Positions 19,171 through 28,920 of a stretch of DNA of 64,000 bases are shown piece after piece. Positions within the stretch are counted from its first letter, which is position 1; every line of letters starts with the position of its first letter. The position numbers and the translations under genes are program-made. The notes beneath the pieces were generated by a model. It was given only the letters and a program-made list of their open reading frames with translations, made no database searches and was not told where the DNA came from. The stretch comes from Enterobacter ludwigii. Its GTDB lineage: Bacteria; Pseudomonadota; Gammaproteobacteria; Enterobacterales; Enterobacteriaceae. The stretch lies in NCBI RefSeq assembly GCF_001750725.1, contig NZ_CP017279.1, positions 3,782,001-3,846,000 on the forward strand, written 5' to 3'.

Positions 19171-20172
19171 TCAATACTCAACCACCACTTTGCCACGCAT
19201 ATGCCCGTCCAGCACTTTTCGGTGCGCTTCGGTGATGCTTTCGACGCTCAGCCCGTGCAGCGTTTCGCTCAGTGAGCTTTCCACCACGCCGTTATCCACC
19301 AGCTTCGCAACCTCGTTTAAGATCTCGCCCTGACGCGCCATGTCGGCGGTCTGGTACATGCTGCGGGTGTACATAAACTCCCAGTGCAGCGCGGCAGATT
19401 TGGATTTCAGCTTATCCTGGTTCAACGGATGTGCGTTCTCAACGATGGAGCAGATATGCCCCTGCGGTGCGATCAGTTCACTGACGGCATCCCAGTGGCC
19501 GTCGGTATCATTGAGAATGAAAATGTAATCCACAAACGTCAGGCCCTGTTTAGCCAGTTCACCTTTCAGGTCACGGTAATTCACCACGTGATCGGCACCG
19601 CGATCGCGACACCACTGAGCAGAATCTTCCCGCGAGGCGGTCGCGACGATCTTCACGTTGCTGCGATGTTTCGCAAACGGGATCGCCAGCGATCCTACGC
19701 CGCCCGCGCCGCCAATAATGAGCAGCGTTTTGTCCGGGCCGGCATCCTGGATATTCAGCCGTTCAAACAATCCTTCCCAGGCGGTGAGGGCGGTTAACGG
19801 CAAGGCTGCTGCGGCAGCCCAGCCGAGGCTTGCCGGCTTATGCCCGACAATGCGCGCATCGATCAGCTGATGGGTGGTATTGCTGCCCGGGCGGGTAATA
19901 TCGCCCGCGTACCACACTTCATCCCCCGGTTTAAAACCGCTAACGCCTGCACCCACGGCTTTCACAATGCCGCTGGCGTCCCAGCCGAGAACGCGTGGTT
20001 CCGTCAGGCCGCTTCTGACGATGCCCGCGTGAACTTTGGTATCGACCGGGTTGATGGAAACGGCTTTTACCTCAACCAGCAGATCGTGCTCGCCGGGTTG
20101 CGGCATCGGTTGGGTAATTTCAATGAAATCAGCAGGACTGTCTGGATTAACGGCAATGGCTTTAACTGACAT
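19171..20172 (-). CDS. Zinc-binding alcohol dehydrogenase family (MDR) oxidoreductase
   Basis: A 333-residue medium-chain dehydrogenase/reductase. The N-terminal GroES-like part has VKAVSINPVDTKVHAG and VLGWDASGIVKAVG; the Rossmann domain has the NAD(P)H motif LIIGGAGGVGSLA. The Cys and His zinc ligands of classical alcohol dehydrogenases are not evident, so it resembles quinone-oxidoreductase-type members despite the family name. The substrate is unknown. It is divergent from a LysR regulator, which probably controls it. E. coli K-12 has neither gene between nadR and ettA as I recall. Confidence 0.85.
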   Translation of the reverse strand: MSVKAIAVNPDSPADFIEITQPMPQPGEHDLLVEVKAVSINPVDTKVHAGIVRSGLTEPRVLGWDASGIVKAVGAGVSGFKPGDEVWYAGDITRPGSNTTHQLIDARIVGHKPASLGWAAAAALPLTALTAWEGLFERLNIQDAGPDKTLLIIGGAGGVGSLAIPFAKHRSNVKIVATASREDSAQWCRDRGADHVVNYRDLKGELAKQGLTFVDYIFILNDTDGHWDAVSELIAPQGHICSIVENAHPLNQDKLKSKSAALHWEFMYTRSMYQTADMARQGEILNEVAKLVDNGVVESSLSETLHGLSVESITEAHRKVLDGHMRGKVVVEY

Positions 20173-20280
20173 GGTGAGCTCCTTTATAGAAAGCGTGTTG
20201 TTGAGACTAGTCTATTAAGTGCTCAGCCGCGTGATAAGATGGACAATTAAGAACGAAGTGTTCGTACAGGATGAACAATC
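20173..20280. promoter_or_regulatory. Divergent control region between dehydrogenase and LysR gene
   Basis: The 108-bp divergent space contains a perfect palindrome AGACTAGTCT (20204-20213) and an inverted repeat GAAC-N5-GTTC (20251-20263). Either could be the binding site of the adjacent LysR-type regulator. This is inferred from position and symmetry only. Confidence 0.45.
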
Positions 20281-21180
20281 ATGTTTAAACAACTTCAGGA
20301 TATGGCGCTGTTTGCGCTGGTGGCAGAGTTGGGCAGCTTTACCGCGGCGGCACAGAAAGCTGAGCTGCCGAAATCCAGCGTCAGCCAGCGAATCAGTCAG
20401 CTTGAGCAGCAGGTGGGGATCCGCTTGCTCAACCGTACTACGCGCAGGCTGAACCTGACGTTCGCCGGCGAGCACTATCTGGTTCACTGCCGCGAGATGC
20501 TGGCGGCAAGTGAACGGGCGGAGTACGCCATTCAGCGGCTGCGTGAAAACCCCAGCGGTCGGCTGCGCATCACCTGCCCGGCCGGGATCGGCGCGACGCT
20601 GCTGGCGCATTTGAATGCGGAGTTCCAGCTCCGCTATCCGGACGTTTCGCTTGACGTGTCCATTTCTGACGACGTGCTCGACCTGGTCGAGTCAGGTTTT
20701 GACGTGGCGCTGCGTACCGGTAAGCCGCAGGACTCCTCTCTGATTGGCCGTATGATCGGTCATTGCCCGCGTTATATGCTGGCCTCACCGACTTACCTGG
20801 CGCGCCGGGAGCCGCTGACGCATCCCCGGCAGCTGGTGGATCACCGCTGTATTACCCACAAGGCGTGGTCTGAGTGGCTGCTGCAAAGCGAAAGTGAGGA
20901 TTACCGTTATCTGCCGGATAACGCCCATCTGACGGATAATCTGGTGTATGCGCGCGAATGTGCCATCGCCGGCGCCGGGATCACGCTGCTTCCCGCTTTT
21001 TTGCTTGAGGATAAGGTTGAAAAGGGCGCGCTGGTGAAGGTGCTGCCGGAGTGGAACGTCGAGGGGAACGATCTGTGGCTGGCTTACCCGAGCCGCAAGC
21101 TGAACTCGCCGGCGCTGATGCGTTATATCGACTTTGCGATGCAGTGTGATGAGGTGAAGCGGTTTTACGTGGGTGGGTGA
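20281..21180 (+). CDS. LysR-family transcriptional regulator
   Basis: A 299-residue LysR regulator. The N-terminal winged helix-turn-helix reads FALVAELGSFTAAAQKAELPKSSVSQRISQLE; a linker helix and a periplasmic-binding-protein-like effector domain follow (LRITCPAGIGATLL, LDLVESGFDVALRTG, GAGITLLPAFL). The sequence type is that of the many LysR repressors or activators placed divergently from quinone-reductase-like genes, so the neighbouring dehydrogenase is the likely target. The effector is unknown. Confidence 0.88.
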   Translation: MFKQLQDMALFALVAELGSFTAAAQKAELPKSSVSQRISQLEQQVGIRLLNRTTRRLNLTFAGEHYLVHCREMLAASERAEYAIQRLRENPSGRLRITCPAGIGATLLAHLNAEFQLRYPDVSLDVSISDDVLDLVESGFDVALRTGKPQDSSLIGRMIGHCPRYMLASPTYLARREPLTHPRQLVDHRCITHKAWSEWLLQSESEDYRYLPDNAHLTDNLVYARECAIAGAGITLLPAFLLEDKVEKGALVKVLPEWNVEGNDLWLAYPSRKLNSPALMRYIDFAMQCDEVKRFYVGG

Positions 21181-21213
21181 ACGGTGCGTCACTCACAGGG
21201 TGTAGGAACAAAC

Positions 21214-21243
21214 AAAAAAAACGGCAACTGACGTTGCCGTTTT
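21214..21243. terminator. Bidirectional terminator between LysR gene and ettA
   Basis: ACGGCAAC (21221-21228) and GTTGCCGT (21233-21240) form a perfect stem, with an A-run before and TTT after. It serves the convergent ettA message and, less strongly, the LysR message. Confidence 0.85.
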
Positions 21244-21247
21244 ACAT

Positions 21248-22915
21248 TTATTTCGCGATACGTTTGTACTTAATACGTTTCGGCTCCAGCGCATCCGCGC
21301 CCAGCGTACGTTTCTTGTACTCTTCGTATTCGGTGAAGTTACCTTCGAAGAACTCCACTTTCCCTTCGTCCTGGTAGTCCAGGATGTGGGTTGCGATACG
21401 GTCAAGGAACCAACGGTCGTGCGAGATAACCATTGCACAGCCCGGGAACTCCAGCAGGGCGTTTTCGAGCGCGCGCAGGGTTTCAATGTCAAGGTCGTTG
21501 GTCGGTTCATCGAGCAGCAGCACGTTACCGCCAACCTGCAGCAGTTTGGCCAGGTGCAGACGACCACGTTCACCACCGGAGAGCTCGCCCACGCGTTTAC
21601 CCTGGTCGGTGCCTTTGAAGTTAAAGCGGCCAACGTAAGCGCGGCTTGGCATTTCGGTGTTACCGATACGCATGATATCCAGGCCGCCGGAGACTTCTTC
21701 CCACACGGTTTTGCTGTTATCCATGGCGTCACGGAACTGGTCAACGGAAGCCAGTTTCACGGTTTCACCCAGAGTGATTGAACCACTGTCTGGCTGTTCC
21801 TGACCGGACATCATGCGGAACAGGGTGGATTTACCCGCGCCGTTCGGACCGATGATCCCCACGATGGCACCTTTCGGTACGGAGAAGGTCAGGTCGTCAA
21901 TCAGCAGGCGATCGCCATAAGACTTACGCAGATTGGTGACTTCAACCACTTTATCCCCCAGACGTGCACCAGGCGGAATAAACAGTTCGTTGGTCTCGTT
22001 ACGTTTCTGGTATTCGGTGTTGTTCAGCTCTTCAAAGCGTGCCAGACGGGCTTTGCCCTTAGACTGACGGCCTTTAGCGCCCTGACGAACCCACTCCAGC
22101 TCTTTCTCGATAGACTTACGACGCGCGGCTTCCTGAGAGGCTTCCTGCGCCAGACGCTGGTCTTTCTGCTCCAGCCAGGAGGAGTAGTTGCCTTCCCATG
22201 GAATGCCTTCACCACGGTCAAGCTCCAGGATCCAGCCTGCAACGTTGTCGAGGAAGTAACGGTCGTGGGTGATCGCCACAACGGTACCTTCGAAGTCGTG
22301 CAGGAAACGCTCCAGCCATGCCACGGATTCCGCATCCAGGTGGTTGGTCGGTTCGTCGAGCAGCAGCATGTCTGGCTTTTCCAGCAGCAGACGGCACAGC
22401 GCCACGCGGCGGCGTTCACCCCCGGAGAGGTTCGCGATTTTCGCATCCCAGTCTGGCAGACGCAGGGCGTCAGCGGCGCGCTCGAGCTGCACGTTCAGGT
22501 TGTGGCCGTCATGCGCCTGGATAATCTCTTCAAACTTGCCTTGCTGAGCGGCCAGTTTATCGAAGTCCGCATCCGGTTCAGCGTATTTGGCATACACTTC
22601 ATCCAGACCTTTCAGTGCGTTAACGACGTCAGAAACCGCCTCTTCAACGGATTCACGAACGGTGTGTTCCGGGTTGAGCTGAGGCTCCTGCGGCAGGTAG
22701 CCAATTTTGATGCCAGGCTGCGGACGGGCTTCACCTTCGATGTCTGTATCGATGCCGGCCATGATGCGCAGCAGGGTGGACTTACCGGCACCGTTGAGAC
22801 CCAGAACACCGATTTTTGCGCCCGGGAAGAAGCTCAGCGAGATATTTTTAAGAATATGACGTTTCGGCGGGACAACTTTGCCGACACGATGCATGGTATA
22901 AACGAATTGAGCCAC
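21248..22915 (-). CDS. ettA: EttA, energy-dependent translational throttle ABC-F protein
   Basis: A ribosome-associated ABC-F ATPase that gates entry into elongation according to the ATP/ADP ratio. 555 residues, equal to E. coli YjjK/EttA. Two nucleotide-binding domains: Walker A GLNGAGKST and GPNGAGKST, ABC signatures NLSGGERRR and ELSGGERGR, and Walker B LLLDEPTNHLD and LLLDEPTNDLD. The linker (EKELEWVRQGAKGRQSKGKARLARFEEL, cited by its ends) contacts tRNA and ribosome. Starts with GTG at 22915. No transmembrane domain. Confidence 0.97.
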   Translation of the reverse strand: MAQFVYTMHRVGKVVPPKRHILKNISLSFFPGAKIGVLGLNGAGKSTLLRIMAGIDTDIEGEARPQPGIKIGYLPQEPQLNPEHTVRESVEEAVSDVVNALKGLDEVYAKYAEPDADFDKLAAQQGKFEEIIQAHDGHNLNVQLERAADALRLPDWDAKIANLSGGERRRVALCRLLLEKPDMLLLDEPTNHLDAESVAWLERFLHDFEGTVVAITHDRYFLDNVAGWILELDRGEGIPWEGNYSSWLEQKDQRLAQEASQEAARRKSIEKELEWVRQGAKGRQSKGKARLARFEELNNTEYQKRNETNELFIPPGARLGDKVVEVTNLRKSYGDRLLIDDLTFSVPKGAIVGIIGPNGAGKSTLFRMMSGQEQPDSGSITLGETVKLASVDQFRDAMDNSKTVWEEVSGGLDIMRIGNTEMPSRAYVGRFNFKGTDQGKRVGELSGGERGRLHLAKLLQVGGNVLLLDEPTNDLDIETLRALENALLEFPGCAMVISHDRWFLDRIATHILDYQDEGKVEFFEGNFTEYEEYKKRTLGADALEPKRIKYKRIAK

Positions 22916-23142
22916 GTTGGACTTCGCCTCTTTTATCGTGATGAGAAAGAATATCAGCCTCGAAGTGTAGCCTTTTTCCCGTCCTAATCCCAGCCAGGAA
23001 CGTCGGGAGTGTTAAAACGCGCAAGAAAGGTAAAAAAGTGTCCGCGACGTGGCGCGTTGCAGGATGCTTGGTTAGCATAAGTTAATTAGACTTTGACGTG
23101 GCAAGACGCTGCAATTGACGAAAAAACAATGAGGAAGAGCTT

Positions 23143-25080
23143 GTGGGAAAAGCCAAACAGGTGGTCTGGCGTCTGCTGGCTGCCAGCGTATGCGTGATGG
23201 CGGCAAGCCAGGCGGTGCATGCCGATTCACTGGATGAACAACGTAATCGCTACGCCCAGATTAAACAGGCGTGGGACAATAAGCAGATGGATACCGTGCA
23301 GGCGCTGATGCCGACCTTAAAAGCGTATCCTCTCTATCCGTATCTGGAGTATCGGCAGATCACTGACGATCTCATGAATCAACCCACGGTCACCGTGAAT
23401 AACTTTATTCAGGCGAACCCGACGCTGCCACCCGCGCGGACGCTGCAGTCTCGTTTTGTGAACGAACTGGCACGTCGTGAAGACTGGCGTGGGCTGCTGG
23501 CGTTTAGCCCGGAAAAACCGAACACCACCGAAGCCCAGTGTAACTACTACTATGCGAAGTGGGTTACCGGACAGCAGGAAGAGGCCTGGGCGGGCGCGAA
23601 AGATCTGTGGTTGACCGGAAAAAGCCAGCCAAATGCCTGTGATTCCCTCTTTGGCGCATGGCGTGCGTCAGGTAAGCAGGATCCGCTGGCGTACCTTGAA
23701 CGTATTCGCCTGGCGATGAAAGCCGGAAACACGCGGCTGGTTACCACGCTTGCGGGACAAATGCCGTCTGATTATCAGACGATCTCAACCGCCGTCATCG
23801 CCCTGGCGAACGATCCGAACAGCGTACTGACCTTTGCCCGCAACACCGGCGCAACCGACTTTACCCGCCAGATGGCCGCGGTGGCTTTTGCCAGCGTGGC
23901 GCGTGACGACGTGGAAAATGCGCGGCTGATGATCCCGCAGCTGGTGCAGGCGCAGCAGCTCAATGAAGATCAAACTCAGGAGCTGCGCGACATTGTGGCG
24001 TGGCGACTGATGAGCACCGATGTAACCGACGAGCAGGCGCGCTGGCGAGACGATGCGATTATGCGTTCGAACTCCACGTCGCTGGTGGAGCGCCGCGTGC
24101 GTATGGCGCTGGGGACGGGCGATCGCCGGGGGCTGAATACCTGGCTTGCGCGTCTGCCAATGGATGCCAAAGAGAAAGACGAATGGCGTTACTGGCAGGC
24201 GGATCTGCTGATGGAGCGCGGGCGTGACGATGAAGCCAAAGAGATCCTCCATGCGCTGATGCAGCAGCGTGGGTTCTACCCGATGGCGGCCGCACAGCGT
24301 CTGGGTGAGGAGTACACGTTCCGCATTGATAAAGCCCCTGCTAACGCCAGCCCGACGTTGACTCAGGGACCAGAAATGGCGCGCGTTCGCGAGCTGATGT
24401 ACTGGAACATGGACAATACCGCCCGTAGCGAATGGGCGAATCTGGTGACCAGCCGTACGACCGATGAGAAGGCACAGCTTGCCCGCTATGCCTTTGATAA
24501 CCACTGGTGGGATCTGAGCGTGCAGGCAACGATCGCCGGCAAGCTGTGGGATCATCTCGAAGAGCGTTTCCCGCTGGCCTATAAAGATCTGTTTGAGCGC
24601 TACACCAGCGGTAAAGACATTCCGCAAAGCTACGCCATGGCCATTGCCCGCCAGGAGAGTGCGTGGAACCCGAAAGTCCGTTCCCCGGTCGGGGCCAGCG
24701 GCCTGATGCAGGTGATGCCGGGAACCGCGACGCACACGGTGAAGATGTTTAACATCCCGGGATACAGCAGCCCGTCACAGCTGCTGGATCCGGAGACCAA
24801 CATCAATATCGGTACCAGCTACCTGCAGTATGTTTATCAGCAGTTCGGCAATAACCGCATCTTCTCCTCAGCGGCGTATAACGCTGGCCCGGGCCGCGTG
24901 CGCACCTGGCTTGGCAACAGCGCCGGGCGCATTGACGCCGTCGCGTTTGTGGAAAGTATTCCATTCTCGGAAACCCGCGGCTACGTGAAGAACGTATTGG
25001 CTTATGACGCCTACTATCGCTATTTCATGGGACAAAAAGATACCCTGATGAGCGATGCTGAGTGGCAGAGACGTTACTGA
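23143..25080 (+). CDS. slt: Soluble lytic murein transglycosylase Slt70
   Basis: A periplasmic enzyme that cleaves peptidoglycan between MurNAc and GlcNAc to form 1,6-anhydro-MurNAc. 645 residues, beginning with GTG after a GAGGAAG ribosome-binding site; the signal peptide ends at VHA-DS. A long alpha-superhelical U domain occupies most of the chain, followed by a C-terminal lysozyme-like domain with the catalytic Glu in ARQESAWNPKVRSPVGASGLMQ (Glu of RQESAW) and SAAYNAGPGRV. The trpR promoter starts in its last codons. Confidence 0.96.
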   Translation: MGKAKQVVWRLLAASVCVMAASQAVHADSLDEQRNRYAQIKQAWDNKQMDTVQALMPTLKAYPLYPYLEYRQITDDLMNQPTVTVNNFIQANPTLPPARTLQSRFVNELARREDWRGLLAFSPEKPNTTEAQCNYYYAKWVTGQQEEAWAGAKDLWLTGKSQPNACDSLFGAWRASGKQDPLAYLERIRLAMKAGNTRLVTTLAGQMPSDYQTISTAVIALANDPNSVLTFARNTGATDFTRQMAAVAFASVARDDVENARLMIPQLVQAQQLNEDQTQELRDIVAWRLMSTDVTDEQARWRDDAIMRSNSTSLVERRVRMALGTGDRRGLNTWLARLPMDAKEKDEWRYWQADLLMERGRDDEAKEILHALMQQRGFYPMAAAQRLGEEYTFRIDKAPANASPTLTQGPEMARVRELMYWNMDNTARSEWANLVTSRTTDEKAQLARYAFDNHWWDLSVQATIAGKLWDHLEERFPLAYKDLFERYTSGKDIPQSYAMAIARQESAWNPKVRSPVGASGLMQVMPGTATHTVKMFNIPGYSSPSQLLDPETNINIGTSYLQYVYQQFGNNRIFSSAAYNAGPGRVRTWLGNSAGRIDAVAFVESIPFSETRGYVKNVLAYDAYYRYFMGQKDTLMSDAEWQRRY

Positions 25081-25120
25081 TGGGGCGGGTTGTGTTATGC
25101 TGTACTCGTTAATGAGTACA
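25074..25120 (+). promoter_or_regulatory. trpR promoter and autoregulatory trp operator
   Basis: A -35 box TTACTG (25074-25079) and -10 box TATGCT (25096-25101), 16 bp apart, precede and touch TGTACTCGTTAATGAGTACA (25101-25120), a near-perfect palindrome like the trp operators I remember. Position over the start region fits autorepression by TrpR with tryptophan. Confidence 0.8.
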
Positions 25121-25134
25121 ACAGGCGGCATAAC

Positions 25135-25464
25135 ATGACCCAGCATTCCCCGTATTCCTCGGCAATGGCCGAACAACGTCATCAGGAGTGGCTTCGTTTT
25201 GTGGAGTTGCTCCGCCAGTCTTACGACCAGGATCTGCATTTGCCTTTATTGCAGCTGATGCTGACGCCGGATGAGCGTGAAGCTCTGGGCACACGCGTGC
25301 GGATCATCGAAGAGCTGTTGCGCGGTGAGATGAGCCAGCGTGAGCTTAAAAATGAGCTGGGCGCGGGTATCGCGACGATCACCCGCGGATCGAACAGCCT
25401 GAAATCCGCGCCGGTGGAACTGCGTCAGTGGCTGGAGTCTGTGCTGCTGGGCGCTCAGCGATAA
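25135..25464 (+). CDS. trpR: Trp operon repressor
   Basis: Tryptophan-activated dimeric repressor of trp, aroH, mtr and its own gene. The ATG at 25135 ([19 protein letters not shown]) gives 109 residues, in line with 108 in E. coli; the longer in-frame start at 25090 lies within the promoter and operator. The helix-turn-helix [25 protein letters not shown] is conserved in full. The 3' end overlaps the convergent yjjX gene by 10 bp. Confidence 0.97.
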   Translation: MTQHSPYSSAMAEQRHQEWLRFVELLRQSYDQDLHLPLLQLMLTPDEREALGTRVRIIEELLRGEMSQRELKNELGAGIATITRGSNSLKSAPVELRQWLESVLLGAQR

Positions 25465-25970
25465 ATCGCGTTATGGAACGGGCTCAGGGCCAGAATCACC
25501 GCCTGGTGGTAAACGCCTGAACGCGTCAGCGCGCCAGCGGTAAAGACGCCAATCGCGCCTTCTTTGCGGCCAATTTCATCGATGCCGGTGTACTGAGACA
25601 TCACCGGCCCGAGCGCTTCACCCGCGGACACTTTTTCCAGAATGATTTTTGGCAGCGGCAGGGTTGCTGAACGCGCTTCTCCACGCTGTTCACGGTTCTC
25701 GATGACCACCCAGCTGAACGTCGCGCCTTCGTCGATACCCGCTTCAATTGCCACCCAGAAGTCAGCATCCGGTGCGGCAGCCCTGGCGTTTGCCACGCGA
25801 TTTCGTGCGCCAGCGCGCGTTTCCTCGCTGCCAAACGGCTGTTCAGGCACGCCGCTCTCGACGCCGATGGCATCAATATGGCAGGATCCTTCGCCGAAAA
25901 TCTCTTCGAATGCCCTTAGAATTGCCTGAATTTTGGCAGGATTGGTGGTAGCAGAGACAACATGGTGCAT
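25455..25970 (-). CDS. yjjX: Inosine/xanthosine triphosphatase YjjX
   Basis: House-cleaning NTPase that hydrolyses ITP and XTP to keep non-canonical purines out of nucleic acids. A 171-residue protein of the NTPase YjjX family, with the N-terminal [16 protein letters not shown] and the middle [11 protein letters not shown] typical of the family. Its stop codon lies inside the convergent trpR gene, so the two genes overlap tail to tail. It is divergent from gpmB with 50 bp between starts. Confidence 0.95.
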   Translation of the reverse strand: MHHVVSATTNPAKIQAILRAFEEIFGEGSCHIDAIGVESGVPEQPFGSEETRAGARNRVANARAAAPDADFWVAIEAGIDEGATFSWVVIENREQRGEARSATLPLPKIILEKVSAGEALGPVMSQYTGIDEIGRKEGAIGVFTAGALTRSGVYHQAVILALSPFHNAIYR

Positions 25971-26020
25971 AATTAAGCTCGATTCAAAAAAAACTCATCG
26001 CAGTATAACGGAAAAAAAGC

Positions 26021-26668
26021 ATGTTACAGGTATACCTTGTTCGCCACGGTGAGACGCAGTGGAACGCCGAGCGACGTATTCAAGGCCAGTCAGACAGTCC
26101 TCTTACTGAAAAGGGTGTGCAGCAGGCGTGGCAGGTGGCAGAACGCGCCAGAACGCTGGGCATTACGCATGTTATCACCAGCGACTTAGGTCGCACACAG
26201 CAGACGGCGCGCATCATTGCCGATGCCTGTGGTTGTGATGTCATGATCGAGCCGCGTCTGCGCGAGCTGGATATGGGCGTGCTGGAAAAACGGCATATCG
26301 ATACGCTGACGGAAACGGAAGAGGGCTGGCGTCGCACGCTGGTCAACGGCACCGAAGATGGCCGTATTCCGGAAGGCGAATCCATGCAGGAGCTGAGCGT
26401 GCGCATGCATGCCGCGCTGGCGGAATGCCTGAAGCTTCCGGCCGGGAGCCGTCCGCTGCTGGTGAGTCACGGTATTGCGCTGGGCTGCCTGGTGAGCACG
26501 ATTCTGGGGTTACCTGCGTATGCAGAACGCCGTTTGCGTCTGCGCAACTGCTCTATTTCCCGTATCGACTATCAGGAAAGCGCGTGGCTGGCGTCAGGTT
26601 GGGTCGTAGAGATGGCAGGGGACATTTCGCATCTTGATGCCCCTGCACTTGACGAACTTCAGCGTTAA
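26021..26668 (+). CDS. gpmB: Histidine phosphatase family protein GpmB (YtjC)
   Basis: A 215-residue protein of the phosphoglycerate mutase-like histidine phosphatase superfamily. The catalytic LVRHGETQWN places the phospho-accepting His at residue 9; the second His lies in LLVSHGIALG. Despite the name, a true glycolytic mutase role is doubtful, and a phosphatase role is more likely for the family. It overlaps the convergent rob gene by 4 bp at the 3' end. Confidence 0.94.
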   Translation: MLQVYLVRHGETQWNAERRIQGQSDSPLTEKGVQQAWQVAERARTLGITHVITSDLGRTQQTARIIADACGCDVMIEPRLRELDMGVLEKRHIDTLTETEEGWRRTLVNGTEDGRIPEGESMQELSVRMHAALAECLKLPAGSRPLLVSHGIALGCLVSTILGLPAYAERRLRLRNCSISRIDYQESAWLASGWVVEMAGDISHLDAPALDELQR

Positions 26669-27534
26669 CGACGTATCGGAATTAAGAATTCCATACGCAG
26701 ATTGATGGGGCCTTCTTCCGGTTTAGCATCGCTTGCCGGATAGTAGCGCTCAATATCCTGACCTTTACGGCGATTCAGGTTCAGCATTGGCATGCAGGTT
26801 CCGTAAACGGTCAGGATAAATTCCTGTACACCCGTTCCCAGCCCTTCATAAGCGAACATCACGTATTCGCCGCCTTCCAGCACCACGGGCTTTGAACCCT
26901 GAATATAGCCATTCGCCAGCTCTGGCGTTAACGCGGTGGTGTAGAACACCTCCTGCTCGTCGTCTTTTTCCTGGCTTGGGTGCGTTTCGTTGAGACCATA
27001 CAGGATGGGCGGGATCGCCGGTGCATGGCTCAGGAAATCGCGCCAGAACTGAACGCGCATCTGATGACGGAATTCGGAAATCTGCTCCAGCGAACAGGAG
27101 TAGCTTTGCGTCGTACCAATCAGGTGCGTTTCTGGCAGGGTGATAAATTCATATTTCGGCATTGCAAACTCACCCAGACGCAGCGGCGGACGCATGCCAA
27201 ACGAGCTCCAGTCAGGCGAGCGGCGATAGAGCGCTGGCGTTAACGAGAACTGTTTTTTAAAGGCGCGGGTAAAGGTTTGCTGCGAGTCGAAACGATATTG
27301 CAGTGCAATATCCAGAATCGGCCGCGCGGTCAGGCGTAATGCCACCGCTGATTTTGACAGACGACGTGCGCGGATATAGGCCCCGATAGCATGACCGGTG
27401 ACATCCTTGAACATCCTTTGCAGATGCCACTTGGAATAGCCTGCTTTAGCCGCCACATTATCCAGTGACAAAGGCTGGTCGAGATGACCTTCCAGCCAGG
27501 TGAGCAGGTCGCGAATAATTCCAGCCTGATCCAT
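26665..27534 (-). CDS. rob: Rob, AraC-family right origin-binding regulator
   Basis: A 289-residue AraC-type activator of the MarA/SoxS/Rob regulon. The N-terminal double helix-turn-helix (LDQPLSLDNVAAKAGYSKWHLQRMF and LDIALQYRFDSQQTFTRAFK, cited in part) is nearly identical to MarA-type domains; the C-terminal half (from about residue 120) is a GyrI-like ligand-binding domain. It is divergent from creA across 211 bp, which must contain both promoters; no single box was convincing enough to mark. Confidence 0.96.
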   Translation of the reverse strand: MDQAGIIRDLLTWLEGHLDQPLSLDNVAAKAGYSKWHLQRMFKDVTGHAIGAYIRARRLSKSAVALRLTARPILDIALQYRFDSQQTFTRAFKKQFSLTPALYRRSPDWSSFGMRPPLRLGEFAMPKYEFITLPETHLIGTTQSYSCSLEQISEFRHQMRVQFWRDFLSHAPAIPPILYGLNETHPSQEKDDEQEVFYTTALTPELANGYIQGSKPVVLEGGEYVMFAYEGLGTGVQEFILTVYGTCMPMLNLNRRKGQDIERYYPASDAKPEEGPINLRMEFLIPIRR

Positions 27535-27745
27535 ATACTATCCTCATCCTTAAAACAGCAGGTGCCTGATAACAGGTTAGCGGATAATAGCATTTTTTGA
27601 TGTTTTAGCATTCAGTGTTTTTTTTGCGCATTAATGCCTTTTGTTCCTCGTTTTGGGTGAATATATTCTAATCCTGTGATCTTGCTACATTTTTGTCTAC
27701 AGTGTTGAATAATCGCTCAGCGTAATTCTTAAAAATGGTAACAAT

Positions 27746-28216
27746 ATGAAATACAAGACTTTGATCTTCACTGCCCTGATGTTGACGGTGGGGCACGCCG
27801 CGCAGGCGGAACAGATTGGTTCTGTCGATACCGTTTTCAAAGTGTTCGGCCCGGACCACAAGATTGTGGTGGAGGCGTTTGATGATCCGGACGTGAAAAA
27901 CGTCACCTGCTACGTTAGTCGGGCGAAAACCGGGGGCATTAAAGGCGGGCTTGGGCTGGCTGAAGATACCTCTGATGCGGCTATCTCCTGCCAGCAGGTC
28001 GGCCCTGTGGAGCTGAGTGACAAAATCAAAAACGGCAAAGCGCAGGGCGACGTGGTTTTCCAGAAACGGACCTCGCTGGTGTTTAAAAAGCTGCAGGTGG
28101 TGCGTTTTTATGACGCCAAACGCAACACGCTCGCCTATCTGGCCTATTCCGACAAAGTGGTTGAAGGCTCACCGAAAAACGCCATCAGCGCCGTGCCGAT
28201 CATGCCATGGCACTAA
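27746..28216 (+). CDS. creA: CreA, secreted protein of unknown function
   Basis: A 156-residue protein with a signal peptide ([21 protein letters not shown]) and a mature CreA-family domain containing [20 protein letters not shown] and [12 protein letters not shown]. Probably periplasmic. The precise function is unknown. First gene of creABCD, 14 bp ahead of creB. Confidence 0.94.
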   Translation: MKYKTLIFTALMLTVGHAAQAEQIGSVDTVFKVFGPDHKIVVEAFDDPDVKNVTCYVSRAKTGGIKGGLGLAEDTSDAAISCQQVGPVELSDKIKNGKAQGDVVFQKRTSLVFKKLQVVRFYDAKRNTLAYLAYSDKVVEGSPKNAISAVPIMPWH

Positions 28217-28230
28217 TTCAGGGATGAATC

Positions 28231-28920
28231 ATGCAGCAACCTCTGGTCTGGCTGGTTGAGGACGAAATCAGTATCGCCGACACGCTACTCTACATGCTTC
28301 AGCAGGAGGGGTTTGCGGTGAAGGCTTTCGGGCGTGGGTTACCGGTACTGGAAGAGGCGCGGCGGCAGGTCCCCGCGCTGGCGATTCTGGATGTCGGGTT
28401 GCCTGACATCAGCGGCTTTGAACTCTGCCGTCAGCTTCTGGCGCAGCATCCGTCACTGCCGATCCTGTTTCTGACGGCGCGAAGTGACGAGGTGGATAAG
28501 CTGCTCGGACTGGAGATGGGCGCGGATGATTATGTCGCCAAACCCTTCTCCCCGCGTGAAGTCTGTGCCCGGGTGAGGACTATTCTACGGCGGTTACAAA
28601 AATCCACCGCCCCTGCCGAGATCGTTCGTATCGGGCAGTTTGAACTGAACGAACCCGCCGCCAGAATCAGCTGGTATGGGGAGCCTTTACCGCTCACGCG
28701 CTACGAGTTCCTGCTGCTCAAAACATTGTTGCAGGCGCCGGGCCGGGTCTTTTCTCGCCAGCAGCTTATGGACAAAGTGTGGGGCGAAGACGGCGATAGC
28801 TTCGATCGTACCGTGGATACGCATATCAAAACCTTGCGCGCCAAGCTGCGCGCGGTCAATGACGGGCTTTCGCCCATCAGTACCCATCGCGGGATGGGTT
28901 ACAGTCTGGGGCTTTATTAA
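28231..28920 (+). CDS. creB: CreB, OmpR-family response regulator
   Basis: A 229-residue two-component regulator. The receiver domain has acidic residues in LVEDE and the phospho-acceptor Asp54 in AILDVGLPD; the C-terminal winged helix binds direct TTCAC repeats (cre tags). In E. coli it responds to minimal-medium fermentation and controls creD, talA and others. Its stop overlaps the creC start by one base (TAATG), implying translational coupling. Confidence 0.96.
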   Translation: MQQPLVWLVEDEISIADTLLYMLQQEGFAVKAFGRGLPVLEEARRQVPALAILDVGLPDISGFELCRQLLAQHPSLPILFLTARSDEVDKLLGLEMGADDYVAKPFSPREVCARVRTILRRLQKSTAPAEIVRIGQFELNEPAARISWYGEPLPLTRYEFLLLKTLLQAPGRVFSRQQLMDKVWGEDGDSFDRTVDTHIKTLRAKLRAVNDGLSPISTHRGMGYSLGLY

